DNA of 14,902 nucleotides, from NCBI GenBank assembly GCA_959020035.1, contig CAUEQX010000032.1, forward strand, positions 1 to 14,902, written 5' to 3'. Below, piece by piece: positions 13,304 through 14,902 of the stretch. Made by a program: the position numbers and the translations under genes. Within the stretch, counting starts at the first letter, position 1. Each line of letters starts with the position of its first letter. This stretch comes from an uncultured Collinsella sp. (lineage in GTDB: Bacteria; Actinomycetota; Coriobacteriia; Coriobacteriales; Coriobacteriaceae). The notes below the pieces were generated by a model. The model had not been told where the DNA came from, made no database searches, and saw nothing but the letters and a program-made list of their open reading frames with translations.

Positions 13304-14767
13304 ATGAGCTCTGAAAAACGAGGAACGATTGGTTCGTTCGCTCTGCTGGGCATGACGGTCGCCGCCGTGTTCGGTATCAAGAACATCATCAACAACAACG
13401 CGGCCATCGGCTTGGCAGCTGCGCCGTCGTTCTTCTTCGCCACGCTTTTGTACTTTGTCCCCTATACCCTGGTTACCGCCGAGTTCGTCGGCCTCAACAA
13501 GGACTCCGAGTCTGGCGTGTACGCATGGGTTAAGACCTCGATGGGTGGTCGCTGGGCGTTCCTGACGGCATTTAGCTACTGGTTCGTTAACCTGTTCTTC
13601 TTTGCGTCCGTCCTGCCCAACGTCATCATCTACGCGAGCTACGTGTTCTTTGGTGCCAACGCCGAGCTTTCGCAGCTGTGGATCACCATTATCGAGATCG
13701 TCGTCTTTGCTATCGCCACGTGGGTTTCGACCAAGGGCGCTAAGTGGATCGGCTCCATTTCCTCCTTCGGTTCGACCGCGGCTCTCGGCCTGACCGCCGT
13801 GTTCATCCTGCTGTCCCTGGCTGCTGCCTTTGGCGGCGTTGAGTTCGCTACGGCTCCTACTCCCGCTAACATGGCTCCCGACATGAGCAACTTCGCAACT
13901 GCGTGGGGCTTCTTCGGTACGCTTGCCTGGATCATCCAGGGCGTTGGCGGCGCTGAGTCTGTCGGCGTGTTCCTTAACGACCTTAAGGGTGGCGTCAAGG
14001 CCTTCGTGCGCACCGTCGTTATCGCCGGCCTGACCATCGGCCTTCTGTATGCAGGCGCTTCGCTGCTGGTTAACCTGTTCATCCCCGAGGGCGGCGTTGC
14101 CATCTCCACCGGTATCTTCGACGTATTCGGCGCTGTCTTTGCCCACTTTGGCATTCCCATGGAAGTGTCTACGCGCGCCATCGGCTTGATCCTTCTCGCC
14201 GCCACGCTGGGCTCCCTCATGATGTGGACCTCTGCTCCCATCAAGGTTTTCTTCACCGAGATCCCCAAGGGCGTCTTTGGTAGCAAGATCGTCGAGCTCA
14301 ACGAGCATGGCATTCCTGCCCGCGCTGCTTGGTTGCAGTTCGCCATCGTCGTCCCCATCCTGATCATTCCGGCCCTGGGCTCCGGTAACCTCGACGACCT
14401 GCTCATGATCGTTACCAACATGACTGCTGCCACCGATCTGCTCCCACCGCTGCTGATTTTGCTTGCCTACTTTATGCTGCGCAAGAACTTTGATGCCGCT
14501 CCCCGTGGCTTCCGCATGGGTTCGCGCAGCTTTGGCCTGGTCGTTGCCGCATTCCTGCTTGTGGTCTTCTGCTTCGTGCTTATCTGCGGCACCATTCCGC
14601 TCGATCAGCCGCTGTGGCTGACGCTGGTCTACAACGTTGGCGGCGTGGTTGTCTTCTTGGGCCTTGCCGTGATGTGGTACAACCGCTACATCAACCGCCT
14701 GCGCGAGACCGATCCCGAGGCTGCCGAGAGCGAGCTGCGCCCCTCCGTCCTCGACATGATGGAGTAG
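13304..14767 (+). CDS. APC-superfamily amino-acid permease
   Basis: Integral membrane transporter of 487 residues with about 12 hydrophobic segments. The N-terminal TIGSFALLGMTVAAVFGIKNI matches the APC-superfamily helix-1 pattern, and GGAESVGVFLNDLKGG (about residues 218-233) the helix-6 unwound region (conserved GxE) seen in the glutamate/GABA-antiporter-like branch. SESGVYAWVKTSMGGRWAFLTAFSYW is also typical. Substrate probably an amino acid or amine; not identifiable from sequence. ATG at 13304 follows GGGAGG; a TTG at 13292 is in frame but would lose that site. It lies 153 nt after ebgC with a hairpin and a candidate promoter between. An amino-acid-type permease is unexpected beside a beta-galactosidase, so it may simply be the next gene. 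Ends with a strong terminator. Confidence 0.85.
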   Translation: MSSEKRGTIGSFALLGMTVAAVFGIKNIINNNAAIGLAAAPSFFFATLLYFVPYTLVTAEFVGLNKDSESGVYAWVKTSMGGRWAFLTAFSYWFVNLFFFASVLPNVIIYASYVFFGANAELSQLWITIIEIVVFAIATWVSTKGAKWIGSISSFGSTAALGLTAVFILLSLAAAFGGVEFATAPTPANMAPDMSNFATAWGFFGTLAWIIQGVGGAESVGVFLNDLKGGVKAFVRTVVIAGLTIGLLYAGASLLVNLFIPEGGVAISTGIFDVFGAVFAHFGIPMEVSTRAIGLILLAATLGSLMMWTSAPIKVFFTEIPKGVFGSKIVELNEHGIPARAAWLQFAIVVPILIIPALGSGNLDDLLMIVTNMTAATDLLPPLLILLAYFMLRKNFDAAPRGFRMGSRSFGLVVAAFLLVVFCFVLICGTIPLDQPLWLTLVYNVGGVVVFLGLAVMWYNRYINRLRETDPEAAESELRPSVLDMME

Positions 14768-14816
14768 CGGCTAGGATTAATCTGCGGCTGTGGAATAAAT
14801 CGATCCCCTTTCCTAG

Positions 14817-14844
14817 GGAGGGGCCTTACGAGGCCCCTCCTTTT
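14817..14844 (+). terminator. Rho-independent terminator of the permease gene
   Basis: GGAGGGGCC (14817-14825) pairs with GGCCCCTCC (14832-14840), 6-nt loop, then TTTT (14841-14844), about 50 nt after the stop codon. Confidence 0.92.
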
Positions 14845-14863
14845 GTGTTCAAGACTTTAGTCC

Positions 14864-14887
14864 GCTGGCCGCGCAGCGGCCAGCTTT
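14864..14887. terminator. Second terminator-like hairpin
   Basis: GCTGGCCGC (14864-14872) pairs perfectly with GCGGCCAGC (14876-14884) over a 3-nt loop and is followed by TTTAAA. The T-run is short, so it is a weak terminator, or one serving a gene beyond the window. Confidence 0.55.
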
Positions 14888-14902
14888 AAACCACCCGCTA
14901 CG

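Noticed and set aside
9659..14308. A 1549-codon open frame on the minus strand opposite ebgA, ebgC and the permease
   Set aside because: It is a shadow. All three plus-strand genes start in the same frame (positions congruent to 2 modulo 3), and their codon use avoids TTA, CTA and TCA, so the matching antisense frame lacks stops. The translation shows no recognisable domain.

Overview
The window looks like chromosome of a GC-rich, gut-type actinobacterium of the Coriobacteriia. Collinsella is my best guess, from recalled protein similarity and codon use; no search was run. Eight of the nine convincing protein genes have clear family assignments. The ninth, an APC-type permease, is placed only at superfamily level. 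I see no rRNA, tRNA, CRISPR array, transposase or phage gene.

Region 1 (1-5304) is a lactate racemase (lar) locus built as two convergent arms. The plus arm has larA (Ni-pincer lactate racemase, TTG start) and larD (lactate/glycerol-type aquaporin). The minus arm has larB and larC (pincer-cofactor synthesis) followed by a TetR-family regulator whose ATG lies 2 nt after the larC stop. The arms meet at a bidirectional hairpin terminator nested inside a 29-bp perfect inverted repeat. LarC ends at the LarC1/LarC2 boundary, so the CTP-binding LarC2 domain is absent, and larE is not in the window. A perfect 11-bp inverted repeat in front of larB is a good operator candidate. A terminator-like hairpin lies 120 nt upstream of larA.

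Region 2 (5305-8290) holds housekeeping genes: serB (phosphoserine phosphatase, minus) and aspS (aspartyl-tRNA synthetase, plus), divergently arranged. AspRS carries His at the position linked to non-discriminating enzymes. After the aspS terminator comes a short array of hairpins that share a GGG-N-TTTCC framework but differ, with mostly compensating changes, in the stem interior.

Region 3 (8290-14902) is a beta-galactoside locus. A LacI-family repressor (minus) is divergent from ebgA-ebgC (GH2 beta-galactosidase and its YhcH/EbgC-type small subunit), followed by an APC-superfamily permease. Three copies of the palindrome CAACCGGTTG sit in the ebgA promoter, one on the -35 and one at the predicted start of transcription. 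They are the likely operators of the LacI-type protein. No sugar transporter is present. The permease has a plausible promoter of its own and ends in a strong terminator.
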